Part shown: piece by piece, positions 8,739 to 19,525 of the stretch
Layout: every line of letters begins with the position of its first letter
Position numbering within the stretch: the first letter of the stretch is position 1
Origin: Rhodanobacter soli
GTDB taxonomy: Bacteria > Pseudomonadota > Gammaproteobacteria > Xanthomonadales > Rhodanobacteraceae
Length of the DNA stretch: 64,000 nt
Reading direction: 5' to 3'
NCBI RefSeq assembly: GCF_040548735.1
Contig: NZ_JBEPSD010000003.1
Coordinates: 248,001-312,000 of the forward strand
Position numbers and translations under genes: made by a program
Notes under the pieces: generated by a model
The model's input: only the letters and a program-made list of their open reading frames with translations
What the model was told of the DNA's origin: nothing
Databases searched by the model: none

Positions 8739-11039
8739 ATGAACCGGATGGAATCGGGCGCGCGCAGCAGGGGAGCTACGCCTTATCGCTTTGACGACAT
8801 CGTGGTCGACCCGGCCGCGCACAGCTTGGTGCGGGCGGGCGTGCCCCAGCCGGTGGAGCCCAAGGCCTTCGCCGTCCTGCTTGCGCTGCTGCAGCACCCC
8901 GGCGAACTGATCGGTCGCGATGACCTGCTCGACCTGGTCTGGGGCCATCGCCATGTCACGCCGGGCGTGCTGACCCGGGTGATCGCGCAGTTGCGCCACG
9001 CGCTGGGTGACGATCCCCAGCAGCCACGCTACATCCAGACACGGCATGCCCTGGGCTACAGCTTCATCGGGCAACTGCAGGACGACGCGGATACCGGGAC
9101 TCCGCCAGCGCCGGCGCCGGACCGGGCTAGCGTCGATGACCTTCCGGCAACCGGGTTGCAGGTCGCGTCGCCGGACTTGCCGACGAGCCAGCGTGAACAG
9201 GTTGGATCGCCTCGGCGGGAGCGGGTCGATCCGGAATCGGCATGGAGCACCCCCGAGTCGACACCGGTGCATGGGTGGGGCATCGATCGGCGCTGGAAGC
9301 AACGTCCCTGGTTGGCGCTGACGGTGCTGCTGTCTTGCGCACTGGTGACCTGGGCCGTGATCCAGCGGGTCACGGCACCGGCGTCGCGGCTCGCCGCGTC
9401 GATCGCCGTGATGCCTTTCACCAGCCTCAGCAGCCACCCTGGCGACGAGTACTTCGCCGAGGGATTGGCCGAGGAGATGCGCGATGCCTTGGCTGGCGTG
9501 AAGGGCCTGAAGGTCGCTGCACCGCTTTCGCCGGACGCCAGGAACGGTGCTGCCGACGCCAAGGCTCTGGGGACCAGGCTCGGAGTGGCCACGATCCTGG
9601 ATGCCAGCGTTCGCCGCGAGGGTCAGCGCATCCGCATTACCGCCCACCTGTCCGACACCGCCACCGGGTTCACGCTGTGGAGCCATACCTATGATCGCGA
9701 GCTCTCCGATGTGTTCGATACCCAGAGCGAGATCGCCGGCGAGGTAGTGCATGCGCTGCTGGGGGCGATTCCCGGCGAGAGCGATGCCCTGGCGAAGCGC
9801 TTGACGCCCACGCACAACGAGGCCGCGTTCGACATCTACCTGCAGGGCCTGAATCTGCTGCACCGCGCGCCCTCGTCCGACACCGCCGACAAGGCGATCG
9901 AGCGCTTCGGCCAGGCGCTGAAAGAGGACAGCGGGTTCGCCAAGGCGCAAGCGGGGATTTGCCGGGCCGAAATCTGGCGCCTGGAAAGCAAGCACAGCGC
10001 CGAGGCCTTCGACAATGCCAAGCTCGCCTGCCAGCGCGCCGCGCAAATGGATCCGACGCTGCCCGAGGTGGATCTGGCGATGGGCGATCTGTACCGCGTG
10101 GCCGGCGATGCCGAGCGTGCGTTGCAGTACTACCGCAACAGTATGCGGGCGCCGGCCATGCGGGTTAAAGCGCATATCGGTGCCGCCGAGGTCTACGCGG
10201 CCCGAGGCCAGCACGATCTGTCCGTGCAGGAATTCCAGCAGGCGTTGCAACTGAGCCCCGGCGATCCTGGCGTGCTGGCCCATCTCGGCTATCAGCAGTA
10301 TCTCGATGGCAACGTGCCGCGGGCGGTGGTCTCCTTCCGCGAAGCGGTGGAGCTGCGGCCGAGCGACGCCATTCTGTGGGGCACGCTGGGCGCGCTGTAC
10401 ATGGCAGCCGGCAACAATGCCGACGCCGAGCAGGCGCTGGAGCATTCGATCGCGCTTGAGCCGGCGGCTGCCACCTTGACCAATCTGGGATTGCTCAAGT
10501 ACCAGGCGGGCGATTATGCCGCGGCGGTCGATCTGCGGCGCCAGGCAACCGTGCTGGACCCGCAGGATTTCATGACCTGGGGCAATCTGGGCGACGCGTT
10601 GCGGGCGGATCCCCAGGCCAGCGCCGCGGATGTGCACAAGGCGTATGAGCAAGCTGCGGCCCGCGCCGAGGCTTACCTGAAAGTCCAGCCGAACGATGCC
10701 CGCGCGGTCGCCTTGCTGGGCCTCTACCAGGTCGTGCTGGGCGATGCGGCCAGCGCCCGCATGCTGATCAAGCGCGCCGAATCGCTGCCCGGCCAGCCCG
10801 GCGAAGTGGCGTTGCAGAATGCGGAAACGCTGGCGCTGCTGGGCGACATCGAGCCGGCCCGCCAGCGGCTGGCGGCGGCCCGTGCGGCGGGTATCGCCGA
10901 AACGGTGATCGCGAGCAATCTCACCTTCCGTCGTCTGGGCCTGCTGTCTCCACCGGGGACGGCAGGCAGGAGCCTCGGCGCGGAACCACCCGCCTCGCGC
11001 ACGAGCAAGGGGCACCCACCCGGAGAACGACATGAGTGA
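8739..11039 (+). CDS. CadC-like membrane transcriptional regulator with TPR domain
   Basis: 766 residues. Residues about 15-110 are an OmpR/CadC winged-helix DNA-binding domain (FDDIVVDPAAHSLVRAG, PKAFAVLLALLQHPGELI, LRHALGDDPQQPRYIQT, GYSFIG). A linker is followed by one membrane span at about 188-208 (WLALTVLLSCALVTWAVI). Next comes the TolB-N-like segment IAVMPFTSLSSHPGDEYFAEG found in many such regulators, then TPR repeats over about 350-620. It therefore binds DNA in the cytoplasm and presents a periplasmic TPR sensor. Its target is unknown. Its last 8 bases overlap a small downstream ORF (ATGAGTGA), which suggests coupled translation. Confidence 0.85.
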   Translation: MNRMESGARSRGATPYRFDDIVVDPAAHSLVRAGVPQPVEPKAFAVLLALLQHPGELIGRDDLLDLVWGHRHVTPGVLTRVIAQLRHALGDDPQQPRYIQTRHALGYSFIGQLQDDADTGTPPAPAPDRASVDDLPATGLQVASPDLPTSQREQVGSPRRERVDPESAWSTPESTPVHGWGIDRRWKQRPWLALTVLLSCALVTWAVIQRVTAPASRLAASIAVMPFTSLSSHPGDEYFAEGLAEEMRDALAGVKGLKVAAPLSPDARNGAADAKALGTRLGVATILDASVRREGQRIRITAHLSDTATGFTLWSHTYDRELSDVFDTQSEIAGEVVHALLGAIPGESDALAKRLTPTHNEAAFDIYLQGLNLLHRAPSSDTADKAIERFGQALKEDSGFAKAQAGICRAEIWRLESKHSAEAFDNAKLACQRAAQMDPTLPEVDLAMGDLYRVAGDAERALQYYRNSMRAPAMRVKAHIGAAEVYAARGQHDLSVQEFQQALQLSPGDPGVLAHLGYQQYLDGNVPRAVVSFREAVELRPSDAILWGTLGALYMAAGNNADAEQALEHSIALEPAAATLTNLGLLKYQAGDYAAAVDLRRQATVLDPQDFMTWGNLGDALRADPQASAADVHKAYEQAAARAEAYLKVQPNDARAVALLGLYQVVLGDAASARMLIKRAESLPGQPGEVALQNAETLALLGDIEPARQRLAAARAAGIAETVIASNLTFRRLGLLSPPGTAGRSLGAEPPASRTSKGHPPGERHE

Positions 11040-11211
11040 AAACCACACCCTCACCCTCAAACCCGGCACCTACTGCCTCGACCTCGGCGATCGCGACGAC
11101 GTCCAGAGCGTCAGCGTCAACACCATCGTGGTGCCGAAACCACCGCGGATCTGCGTGGAGATCGTGGTGGTGCCGAAACCAAAGCTGCGTGGTCCTGAGC
11201 AGAGCGCATAA
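11032..11211 (+). CDS. 59-residue ORF overlapping the regulator, with duplicated VVPKP motif
   Basis: A short frame starts at an ATG inside the last codons of the CadC-like gene (overlap ATGAGTGA) and ends at TAA 11209-11211. A GGAGAACGAC ribosome site lies just upstream. The product has no signal peptide. Its C-terminal half repeats the block IVVPKP...R / VVVPKP...R, and two Cys residues (15 and 41) are present. No family is recognised. The overlap with a regulator gene, the ribosome site and the internal duplication argue for a real gene. A peptide of the ribosomally made, modified kind or a small regulator partner are both speculative. Confidence 0.55.
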   Translation: MSENHTLTLKPGTYCLDLGDRDDVQSVSVNTIVVPKPPRICVEIVVVPKPKLRGPEQSA

Positions 11212-11405
11212 CCGGGCACTGCGTTGACGCAGGCGGACGGGGACGTTGCGTCAGCGCAACCGTACCCAGGAATGCGCGCAGATGAGGTGGCTGCGCCGAG
11301 GCGATGTCGCGGTGCAGCCGCGCTGCGCGCGGTCGCTTCGGCGCAGACGTACCGCGGCACCGCTTGGCAGTGACGTGGCGCCGTTGCTGATCCTCCTCCG
11401 TGCGC

Positions 11406-13370
11406 TCAGCCTCCCACCACCGGCAACGCAATGAAGCTCGCCTGCGCCGGCGTGTGATACACGCGCTGCGTGGCCTTTATGTAATCCGCCGGCTTGGCCA
11501 GGAAGATGTTCGGCACGAAGGTTTGCGGATTGCGGTCGTACAGCGGGAACCAACTGGATTGCACCTGCACCATGATGCGGTGGCCCGGCAGGAAGACGTG
11601 GTTGGCGGCGGGCAGGGCGAAGCGGTAGGCAAGGGGCTGGTTGGCGGCGATCGGCCTGGCTTCGGTGAAGCCTTCGCGGTAGCGGCCGCGGAAGATGTCC
11701 ATCGCCACGGCGAGCTGGTAGCCGCCCATCTCCGGTTGCTCGGCAACCTGGTCGGGATAGACGTCGATCAGCTTGACCACCCAGTCGCTGTCGGTACCGC
11801 TGGTCGCGGCGACCAGGTTCACCTCGGGCGCGCCGCTGATCGTCACAGGCGCGGTGAGCGGTTCGGAGACATAGCTGAGCACATCGGTGCGGCCGGAGGC
11901 CTCGCGCTGGTCGTCGACCAGCCATTGCGACCAGGTCTGGCCGTCGCCGTAGCCGATCGGCTGGATCGGGCGCGCGCGGAACGGCACCGGGTGGGCGGGA
12001 TCGGAGACGTATTCGTCGTAGGCATCGCCGCCGGCGGGTGCGTCGAAGCCGAGCTTGTGATCGGCCTGCAGGTATAGCGGGCGGCTTTTTGCGGCGCAGC
12101 CGTTCTCGCAGGCGAGTGGCCAGCGCGGCAGCCGCTGCCACTGGTTGCTGCCCGTCTGGTACGCGGTGACCGGCGCGAGGTCGGCTTTCGGCGCGCCGTC
12201 CTTGAGGTATTGCGCCAGGTACGGGCGCAGGATCTTTTCGCGGAAATACTTCGCGGTGTCGCTGCCGAAGCGGATCGCGCCGAGCGAGCTGCCCTCGTCG
12301 ATCTCCTGGCCGTGATGCCACGGCCCCATCACCAGCCTGACCATGTTGCCGCTGCTGTCCTTCGGCTTGATCGCACGGTAGACGGCGAGCGCGCCGTAGA
12401 TGTCTTCCTGGTCCCACAGGCTGTGCACCAGCATCACCGGCACCTTCAGCGGTTCCTTGGCGAGCAGCTTGTCCACCGCCTGCTCGCTCCAGAAGCTGTC
12501 GTAGGCAGGGTGCGCCAGCAGCTTGTTCCAGAAGCCGAGCTGGCGCATGCCGTAGGCGTCGGCGAGCGCGCCGGCGGAGCCGTAGTGCATGAACAGGTCG
12601 TACTCGTCGTGGTAGCTGGTCCACCACTTGATCGAATTGTCGCGGCTGGCGACCTGCTCGTAGATGTAGCTCAGGTTCTGCTGGCGGAACGCGCCGTGGT
12701 GGAACCAGTCGTCGCCCATCCAGCCGTCGACCATCGGATTCATCGGCACCGACACTTTCAGTGCCGGGTGCGGGTTGAACAGCGCCATCAGCGGCTCGAA
12801 GCCGTCGTAGGAGATGCCCAGCGTGCCGACCTTGCCGTTCGATTCGGGGATGTTCTTCACCAGCCAGTCGATGGTGTCGTACGTGTCGGTGGCGTCGTCC
12901 ACCGGGGTGGGATTCAGCGGGCCGTGCAGCGGCCGGTTCATCACGTAGTCGCCCTCGGAGCCGTACTTGCCGCGGATGTCCTGCACCACGCGGATATAGC
13001 CGTCCTCGACGATGATGTCGGTGGCGTTGTCGTAGCCCTGCAGCATCGGGCCGAGGTGGCCGCTCATGCTGTGCGTGGTCAGCGCGTTCGCGTCGTACGG
13101 CGTGCGGGTGAGCAGGATGCCGGCGTGGCTGGCGCCCTTCGGCACCAGGATGACGGTGTGCAGCTTCACGCCGTCGCGCATCGGGATCATCACGTCGCGC
13201 TTGACGTAGTCGAAGCCGGCGGTGGACGGCACGAACTTCGCCGGCGTCTCGCTGGGGTAGTCCGGGTACTTCGCCTGCGGCGTCTCGGCGGCCTGCAGTG
13301 TGCCGCTCAAGGTGAGCAGCAGGGCGAACAGTATCGGCTTCAGACAGGCCATGCGTTGACTCGATCTCAC
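11406..13370 (-). CDS. CocE/NonD family hydrolase (secreted)
   Basis: 654 residues. The N-terminus is a signal peptide (ACLKPILFALLLTLSGTLQAAE). The X-Pro peptidase S15/CocE domain shows MIPMRDGVKLHTVILVPKG, RTPYDA, VVQDIRGKYGSEG and the nucleophile motif TLGISYDGF (Ser at about 187). The C-terminal jelly-roll region follows (APEVNLVAATSGTDSDWVVK). Enzymes of this type hydrolyse acyl, ester or X-Pro bonds; several are annotated as glutaryl-7-ACA acylases. Likely periplasmic. The GTG at 13370 is chosen because GGGGGGAA lies 5 bases upstream; an ATG six codons later would keep the signal peptide. Confidence 0.85.
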   Translation of the reverse strand: MRSSQRMACLKPILFALLLTLSGTLQAAETPQAKYPDYPSETPAKFVPSTAGFDYVKRDVMIPMRDGVKLHTVILVPKGASHAGILLTRTPYDANALTTHSMSGHLGPMLQGYDNATDIIVEDGYIRVVQDIRGKYGSEGDYVMNRPLHGPLNPTPVDDATDTYDTIDWLVKNIPESNGKVGTLGISYDGFEPLMALFNPHPALKVSVPMNPMVDGWMGDDWFHHGAFRQQNLSYIYEQVASRDNSIKWWTSYHDEYDLFMHYGSAGALADAYGMRQLGFWNKLLAHPAYDSFWSEQAVDKLLAKEPLKVPVMLVHSLWDQEDIYGALAVYRAIKPKDSSGNMVRLVMGPWHHGQEIDEGSSLGAIRFGSDTAKYFREKILRPYLAQYLKDGAPKADLAPVTAYQTGSNQWQRLPRWPLACENGCAAKSRPLYLQADHKLGFDAPAGGDAYDEYVSDPAHPVPFRARPIQPIGYGDGQTWSQWLVDDQREASGRTDVLSYVSEPLTAPVTISGAPEVNLVAATSGTDSDWVVKLIDVYPDQVAEQPEMGGYQLAVAMDIFRGRYREGFTEARPIAANQPLAYRFALPAANHVFLPGHRIMVQVQSSWFPLYDRNPQTFVPNIFLAKPADYIKATQRVYHTPAQASFIALPVVGG

Positions 13371-13467
13371 GGTGATTCCCCCCGGCGGACGAAGTGATCT
13401 AGCGTAACCGCATTGATTCCCCGAATGAGACCGCTGACCTTGGCAAGCCTATTGCTTGACTGATCGC

Positions 13468-13707
13468 ATGAGCGACCTTGCCTACGACATCACCTATCTG
13501 ATCGAATCCGAATCGGCCGAGCCTGCGGCACCGTCGCGGGCGCCGATCAGGGCGCCGGCTGCCGTGGCGCCACCACCGGCAAATGCCGTCAGTGCGCAGG
13601 AAGCGCTGGCACGGGAACTGTTGCAGGTGGCCGATGCCCATGAGGCACTGATCCAGCAGTATCTGCGGTTCAGCGGCGCCACCTCTCAGGGTACTTCCCG
13701 GCCGTAA
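13468..13707 (+). CDS. small hypothetical protein
   Basis: 79 residues beginning MSDLAYDITYLIESES, with an Ala/Pro-rich middle and a helical, charged C-terminal half (AQEALARELLQVADAHEAL). No family is recognised. It sits alone, divergent from the CocE hydrolase gene with about 97 bases between them. Codon use is that of the chromosome, so it is probably real, but the evidence is only the open frame. Confidence 0.45.
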   Translation: MSDLAYDITYLIESESAEPAAPSRAPIRAPAAVAPPPANAVSAQEALARELLQVADAHEALIQQYLRFSGATSQGTSRP

Positions 13708-13863
13708 CCTGCCGGAGGGTTGCCACTCTGTAAGAAAAGCTGACACTTTTCGGCACACTGGCCGACGCGGACCGACGGTGAAAGCGCCGCGTTGACCCTT
13801 CCCAGCGGGACATGCCCGGGCTCATTGACGGCGGACCCGCGCCTGGTGCGCTTCGAGCCGGCT

Positions 13864-14637
13864 CTATTTGACCGACCTCGAAAACCGATACCTGAGGTAC
13901 TGGCCCAGGGTGGGGTGATACCAGAGCCCGGAGGGGCCGACGCCGTCGCGACAGGCAAGGGTGCCGTCGACCGCGTCGCGCAAGGCCTGCTTCATCAGCG
14001 GGATGGCGCCGGCCAGCTGGTGCAGCGGATAGGTGTTGAAGCCGTCGCTGCTCTCGATGTGGATCCGTTGCTGGTACAGCACGCCGCCGGTGTCCACCCC
14101 GGTATCCACCAGGTGCACGGTGACGCCGCAGTTTTCGGCATCGCCGTGGACCAGTGCCCAGTAGCCACCGTGCACGCCGCGGTAACGCGGGGTGATGCCG
14201 ACGTGGGTGTTGATGAAGGGGCGGTCGATGCACTCGATCACGGCGCGCGAAATGATCCGTGTGCCGTTCACCACGACCGCGTCGACGTCGAGCTTCCTGA
14301 GCAGCCGCCGCACCGCCGCCGCGTTGACGCTGTGCACCCGGTGGGTGATGGCTGCCGGCGGCAGGTCGGCGTGCAGCCCGTAGCGAAGGATCAGCTCGTC
14401 GATGCGGCGGCGCTGCAGTCGCGCCAGCAGCCGGTTGAACGCGATGAAGGCCAGCTGGCCGATGACCGTGGACCAGCCCAGTTGGCGCAGCCGATGGTGG
14501 ATCATGGCCCGGGGCGAGGGCTTGCGCTCCACCACCACGGCGAGGATCTGCGCCTCGCCGGCCAGCGCGTTGTACATGAACCAGGACGACGGCCCGTCGC
14601 CGCACAGCATGGCGATGCGCGGAAGCCGTCGGTTCAT
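13864..14637 (-). CDS. formyltransferase-like protein
   Basis: 257 residues. The formyltransferase N-terminal fold is supported by FINTHVGITPRYRGVHGGYW at about residues 141-160 and by HLVDTGVDTGGVL at about 175-187. These give the Asn143/His145/Asp182 triad typical of methionyl-tRNA and sugar N-formyltransferases. The C-terminal tRNA-binding domain of Fmt is absent, so a sugar or small amine acceptor with a formyl-tetrahydrofolate donor is more likely. It overlaps the upstream deacetylase by 4 bases (ATGA), so the two are translationally coupled and probably act in one pathway on a surface carbohydrate. That pathway is inference. Confidence 0.75.
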   Translation of the reverse strand: MNRRLPRIAMLCGDGPSSWFMYNALAGEAQILAVVVERKPSPRAMIHHRLRQLGWSTVIGQLAFIAFNRLLARLQRRRIDELILRYGLHADLPPAAITHRVHSVNAAAVRRLLRKLDVDAVVVNGTRIISRAVIECIDRPFINTHVGITPRYRGVHGGYWALVHGDAENCGVTVHLVDTGVDTGGVLYQQRIHIESSDGFNTYPLHQLAGAIPLMKQALRDAVDGTLACRDGVGPSGLWYHPTLGQYLRYRFSRSVK

Positions 14638-15605
14638 CGCGCCGCCAGTGCGTCGGCAAGTTCGGCCATGCCCAGCGAACGCATGCCGTCATCGCGGCGC
14701 AGGCGTTCGAACTCCTCGATCACCTGCTCCAGGAAGTGCATGTTCTGGTCGGTGTCGACGCCGAAATTGTGCGGATGCCACCACAGATGGAAGATTTCGT
14801 GATGCCGGGCGGCGTGGCGCATGGCGCGCTTGATCCGGCGCAGCCGCAGGCCGTCCAGCCAGGCTAGGCGCGGGTCGTGGGGGCGCAGGAAACGGCTGGC
14901 CGGAAAGTTGAACGGAGGCGCGCCGGCGCAGCTTTCCAGCGTGTACGTGTGGTGGCCGCTGAGGTTGATGTAGCTGTCCAGCAGGCGGCCCATGCGGCGC
15001 ACGGCGTTCTGTCCGACGTTGTCGGTCGCGGCATACAGCCAGCCGTGCTCGTTGCCGCGATAGGCGGTGATGCCGTGTTCCGCCAGTATCGCCAGGTAGT
15101 CGGGGTGCCACTGGTTGCGGGGAAACACGAGGCTGCGCGGGGTGATGCCGCGTGTCGCGGCGATGCGGATGGCGGCGGCGAGGTCGGCCCTGAACGTCGC
15201 GGCCGTCTGTCCGGCTTCGCGGCAGTAGTAGTGCGAGTAGGTGTGGGTCGCGATCTCCTGGTGCGGTGTCGCGGCGATCAGGTCGATCAGTGCGGGCGCG
15301 AAGTGGTAACGCTCGTCGATATCCGTCGACTGTTCCAGATAGCGGTACGGGCAGAGCGCATGGTTGTCGTAGTGGGGCCGTTCGGGCGGAGCCGCCGACA
15401 AGGCCTCGTTGCGGTCATGGCAATACAGGAAGCCCACGGCTGCCCAGGTGGCATGGATGTGATGCTGCTCGAACAGGCTCAGCATGCGCGGGATGGCTTG
15501 CCGGACGCCATCCAGATGCTCGCGGTAAGCATCGAGGCTACGTGTGTCGCGCACGCCCCAGTAGAGCTCGAAATCGATGGATATTGTGAATGCGCCGGTG
15601 TTCAT
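14634..15605 (-). CDS. polysaccharide deacetylase family protein
   Basis: 323 residues. NodB-type motifs are present: TISIDFELYWG at about residues 7-17 with Asp11, and HTYSHYYC with the zinc His121 and His125. A distal block HEIFHLWWHPHNF supplies further conserved His. Such enzymes remove N-acetyl or N-formyl groups from sugars. No signal peptide is seen, so it probably acts in the cytoplasm on a lipid- or nucleotide-linked sugar. It is the first gene of a two-gene unit with the formyltransferase. The combination recalls the ArnA formyltransferase and ArnD deformylase steps of aminoarabinose synthesis, but no other arn genes are nearby. Confidence 0.8.
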   Translation of the reverse strand: MNTGAFTISIDFELYWGVRDTRSLDAYREHLDGVRQAIPRMLSLFEQHHIHATWAAVGFLYCHDRNEALSAAPPERPHYDNHALCPYRYLEQSTDIDERYHFAPALIDLIAATPHQEIATHTYSHYYCREAGQTAATFRADLAAAIRIAATRGITPRSLVFPRNQWHPDYLAILAEHGITAYRGNEHGWLYAATDNVGQNAVRRMGRLLDSYINLSGHHTYTLESCAGAPPFNFPASRFLRPHDPRLAWLDGLRLRRIKRAMRHAARHHEIFHLWWHPHNFGVDTDQNMHFLEQVIEEFERLRRDDGMRSLGMAELADALAAR

Positions 15606-15699
15606 GCCACCCCCAGCCTGCTTCCCGCCGGCACGAGCGTATCAGCTTCAGATGAACGCCGGTTTCACCCACCGGCCTGCGACCTGCCGGTACACCCAT

Positions 15700-15732
15700 C
15701 CGAAAAAGCCCGGGCTGGCCGGGCTTTTTCGG
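15700..15732 (-). terminator. Rho-independent terminator
   Basis: A near-perfect palindrome CCGAAAAAGCCCGG ... CCGGGCTTTTTCGG provides a T-rich tail on both strands. It lies 24 bases beyond the stop of the acyl-CoA dehydrogenase gene, which reads toward it. Confidence 0.8.
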
Positions 15733-15755
15733 GCACGCGTGGTTGTAGCGGTGTT

Positions 15756-17546
<1,791 letters not shown>

Positions 17547-17576
17547 GGTGATTCCTTCGGTGGAAAGCGGGGATGC

Positions 17577-18053
17577 CTAGCGATACGTGTTGGGGATGCC
17601 CGGCACCGGCGAGATCCAGTCGTTGCCGTTGAAGTCGAACGAGCGCGGCTTGTCTTCCTGCTCGGGCTTGGCGCTGGCGCTGCCGCCGATGCGATAGGCC
17701 AGCGCGCCGGCGCTGCCCTTGGCGGCGATCGCCTGCAGCGCCTTGGTCATCGCCGCGGTGGGCAGCACGTTGAGCTGGATCACGTCGCCGGCAAGCTCGG
17801 GAATGTCGAGGTCGAAGGTGGCGTGCAGCCGCACCGGCACCAGTTCGGCGAGCTGCAGCTGGCCATCCAGCGACTTGAAGTCCATCCCGCCGTAGCTGTT
17901 GTTCTGGATGCGCAGGGTCAGCTGCCATTGCCCGCTCGGCAGCACCACCAGCTGCTGGATGCTCAGGGTCGGCGGGTACACGCTCTTCTTCGTCGGACCG
18001 CAGGCGGCCAGGCCCAGCAGCAGGACGGGGATGATCCAGCGCAGCAGACGCAT
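17577..18053 (-). CDS. LEA-type-2-like lipoprotein
   Basis: 158 residues. A signal peptide ends in the lipobox LAAC (LLLGLAACG), so it is a predicted outer-membrane or periplasmic lipoprotein. The rest (LSIQQLVVLPSGQWQLTLRI, NNSYGGMDFKSLDGQLQLAE, VRLHATFDLDIPELAGD) resembles the beta-rich LEA14/WHy fold. Function unknown. The ATG at 18053 places the signal peptide correctly. It is probably cotranscribed with the acyl-CoA dehydrogenase, 30 bases apart. Confidence 0.7.
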   Translation of the reverse strand: MRLLRWIIPVLLLGLAACGPTKKSVYPPTLSIQQLVVLPSGQWQLTLRIQNNSYGGMDFKSLDGQLQLAELVPVRLHATFDLDIPELAGDVIQLNVLPTAAMTKALQAIAAKGSAGALAYRIGGSASAKPEQEDKPRSFDFNGNDWISPVPGIPNTYR

Positions 18054-18294
18054 CGCGGCTTCTCCAAACGATCGTTTGAATACCGATTCTAACCGCGATT
18101 GGGGCCGGGCGCGCCAGTACCGATTGCAGTGATGACTGCGACGAACCGGCACATGGCGAGCGTGGGTGCGCTGCGGAGCGGGCCGGGCCGCATACGCTCA
18201 GCGCGCTGCGTCAACGGCGGGCGCGACCGGGGTCGACATCGGCGACGGTGCCCCGCCGCACGGGGGGATGAAGGGAAGCGGAACGTGCAGGCCG

Positions 18295-19317
18295 TCAGCG
18301 CGTGGCCGGTTCGACCATGACCAGCTTGATGCCGTGCTTGCTGGCGAACTTCTTCGCGTTCTGGTGCTGGATCGAGCCGAATTTCGCATCGAGCACCATC
18401 TCGCTGATGCCTCCGGTGAAGGGCAGTTCGCTGAAGACGTGCCCTTCCAGCAGCAGTTTCTCGTCGGCGGTGTCGGGCAGGACCATGTCGAAGTAGCAGC
18501 TCTGGATGATCGCGTCGAGCATGACTGGCTTGGCCCATGCCACCAGCGAGCCCAGCACGTGGAACGCCGCCTGCGACGAGGCATCCTGGATATAGAACGT
18601 GTCGCTGGGGTAGTACAACGCATTCACCTTGAACTTCGGGTTCAGCACCAGGTGGCTGCCGCCGTAGTCGATGGTGGAACCGTGCAGGCGCCGCCCATAG
18701 TTGAGTGCGGCGAAGACCTGCTTGGCTTCCGGGTTGAAGCGGCGGTTGCCGGAGTCGGCGTACTTGCTGTCCTTGCCCGTGGCGGCCGGGGCGGCCACCG
18801 TGCGCACGTTCGGGTTGGCCCGGAATTCCATCTGCTCGCGGATACGGTCCATGCCCTGGCGTCCCGGCGCCAGGCCGCGCGCGGGCGCCTTCGCACTGGC
18901 TGCGCCGGTCGCGTTGTTGAAGGTGATCCGGTCGTCGGCCTGGGCGCGGATCACCGGCGGGTTCTTCGCGTCGCCCAACAGCTGCGCCTGCGCGCCGTTG
19001 CGGCCCGAACGCGCATAGGCCTGGGCATAGGTGGGAAAGTGATTCTCGGTGGAGAACCAGCTGTCCGCGTTGAAATTGATCGTGAGCGAAGCGGCCTGCA
19101 GGCTGAGGTTGATCTTTTCGTAGACCTTCAGCCACCTGTCGCCGCCAAGCTTCATGCCGGCAAGCCGCGGGTTGCCGGCCAGGGCCTGCGCCACCAAGCG
19201 CTCCAGATCCTTGTTGCGCCGGTACAGTGCTTCAACACGCCCCTCGACATAATGCTGCTGCACCAGTCCGGCGGATGGGCCGGTCACCTTTTTCCACAAG
19301 GTCTGGGGAGGCGACAT
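18295..19317 (-). CDS. DUF3626-like hypothetical protein
   Basis: 340 residues. AAAGGAG at 6 bases before the ATG fixes the start at 19317. The product has LTINFNADSW near residue 65-75 and later FAALNYGRRLHGSTIDYGG, SHLVLNPKFKV and SDTFYIQD. This order (TiNFhPD, then a YGALN-like block, then G.SHLVL) resembles DUF3626, a family of unknown function; the match is from memory and is weak. No signal peptide or membrane segment is visible. It stands alone between a lipoprotein gene and a SET-domain gene. Confidence 0.5.
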   Translation of the reverse strand: MSPPQTLWKKVTGPSAGLVQQHYVEGRVEALYRRNKDLERLVAQALAGNPRLAGMKLGGDRWLKVYEKINLSLQAASLTINFNADSWFSTENHFPTYAQAYARSGRNGAQAQLLGDAKNPPVIRAQADDRITFNNATGAASAKAPARGLAPGRQGMDRIREQMEFRANPNVRTVAAPAATGKDSKYADSGNRRFNPEAKQVFAALNYGRRLHGSTIDYGGSHLVLNPKFKVNALYYPSDTFYIQDASSQAAFHVLGSLVAWAKPVMLDAIIQSCYFDMVLPDTADEKLLLEGHVFSELPFTGGISEMVLDAKFGSIQHQNAKKFASKHGIKLVMVEPATR

Positions 19318-19525
19318 GGACAACTCCTTTGGCAGACAAGGTGTGTAGCGAAGATCCGGATGCAGGGACTCGCCGACTCTAGCGCAGGGATCTGCGCCGG
19401 GAAAGACCGATGGCGGGGTGGCTCCCGATCGTTCGGTGGCCTGGCGAGGCGATGGCGAACGCTTCCGCGGCTGGTCGCAAACGGGCATCATCGCCGCTTC
19501 ACTTTCACCCGCAGGGTTCCGCCGC

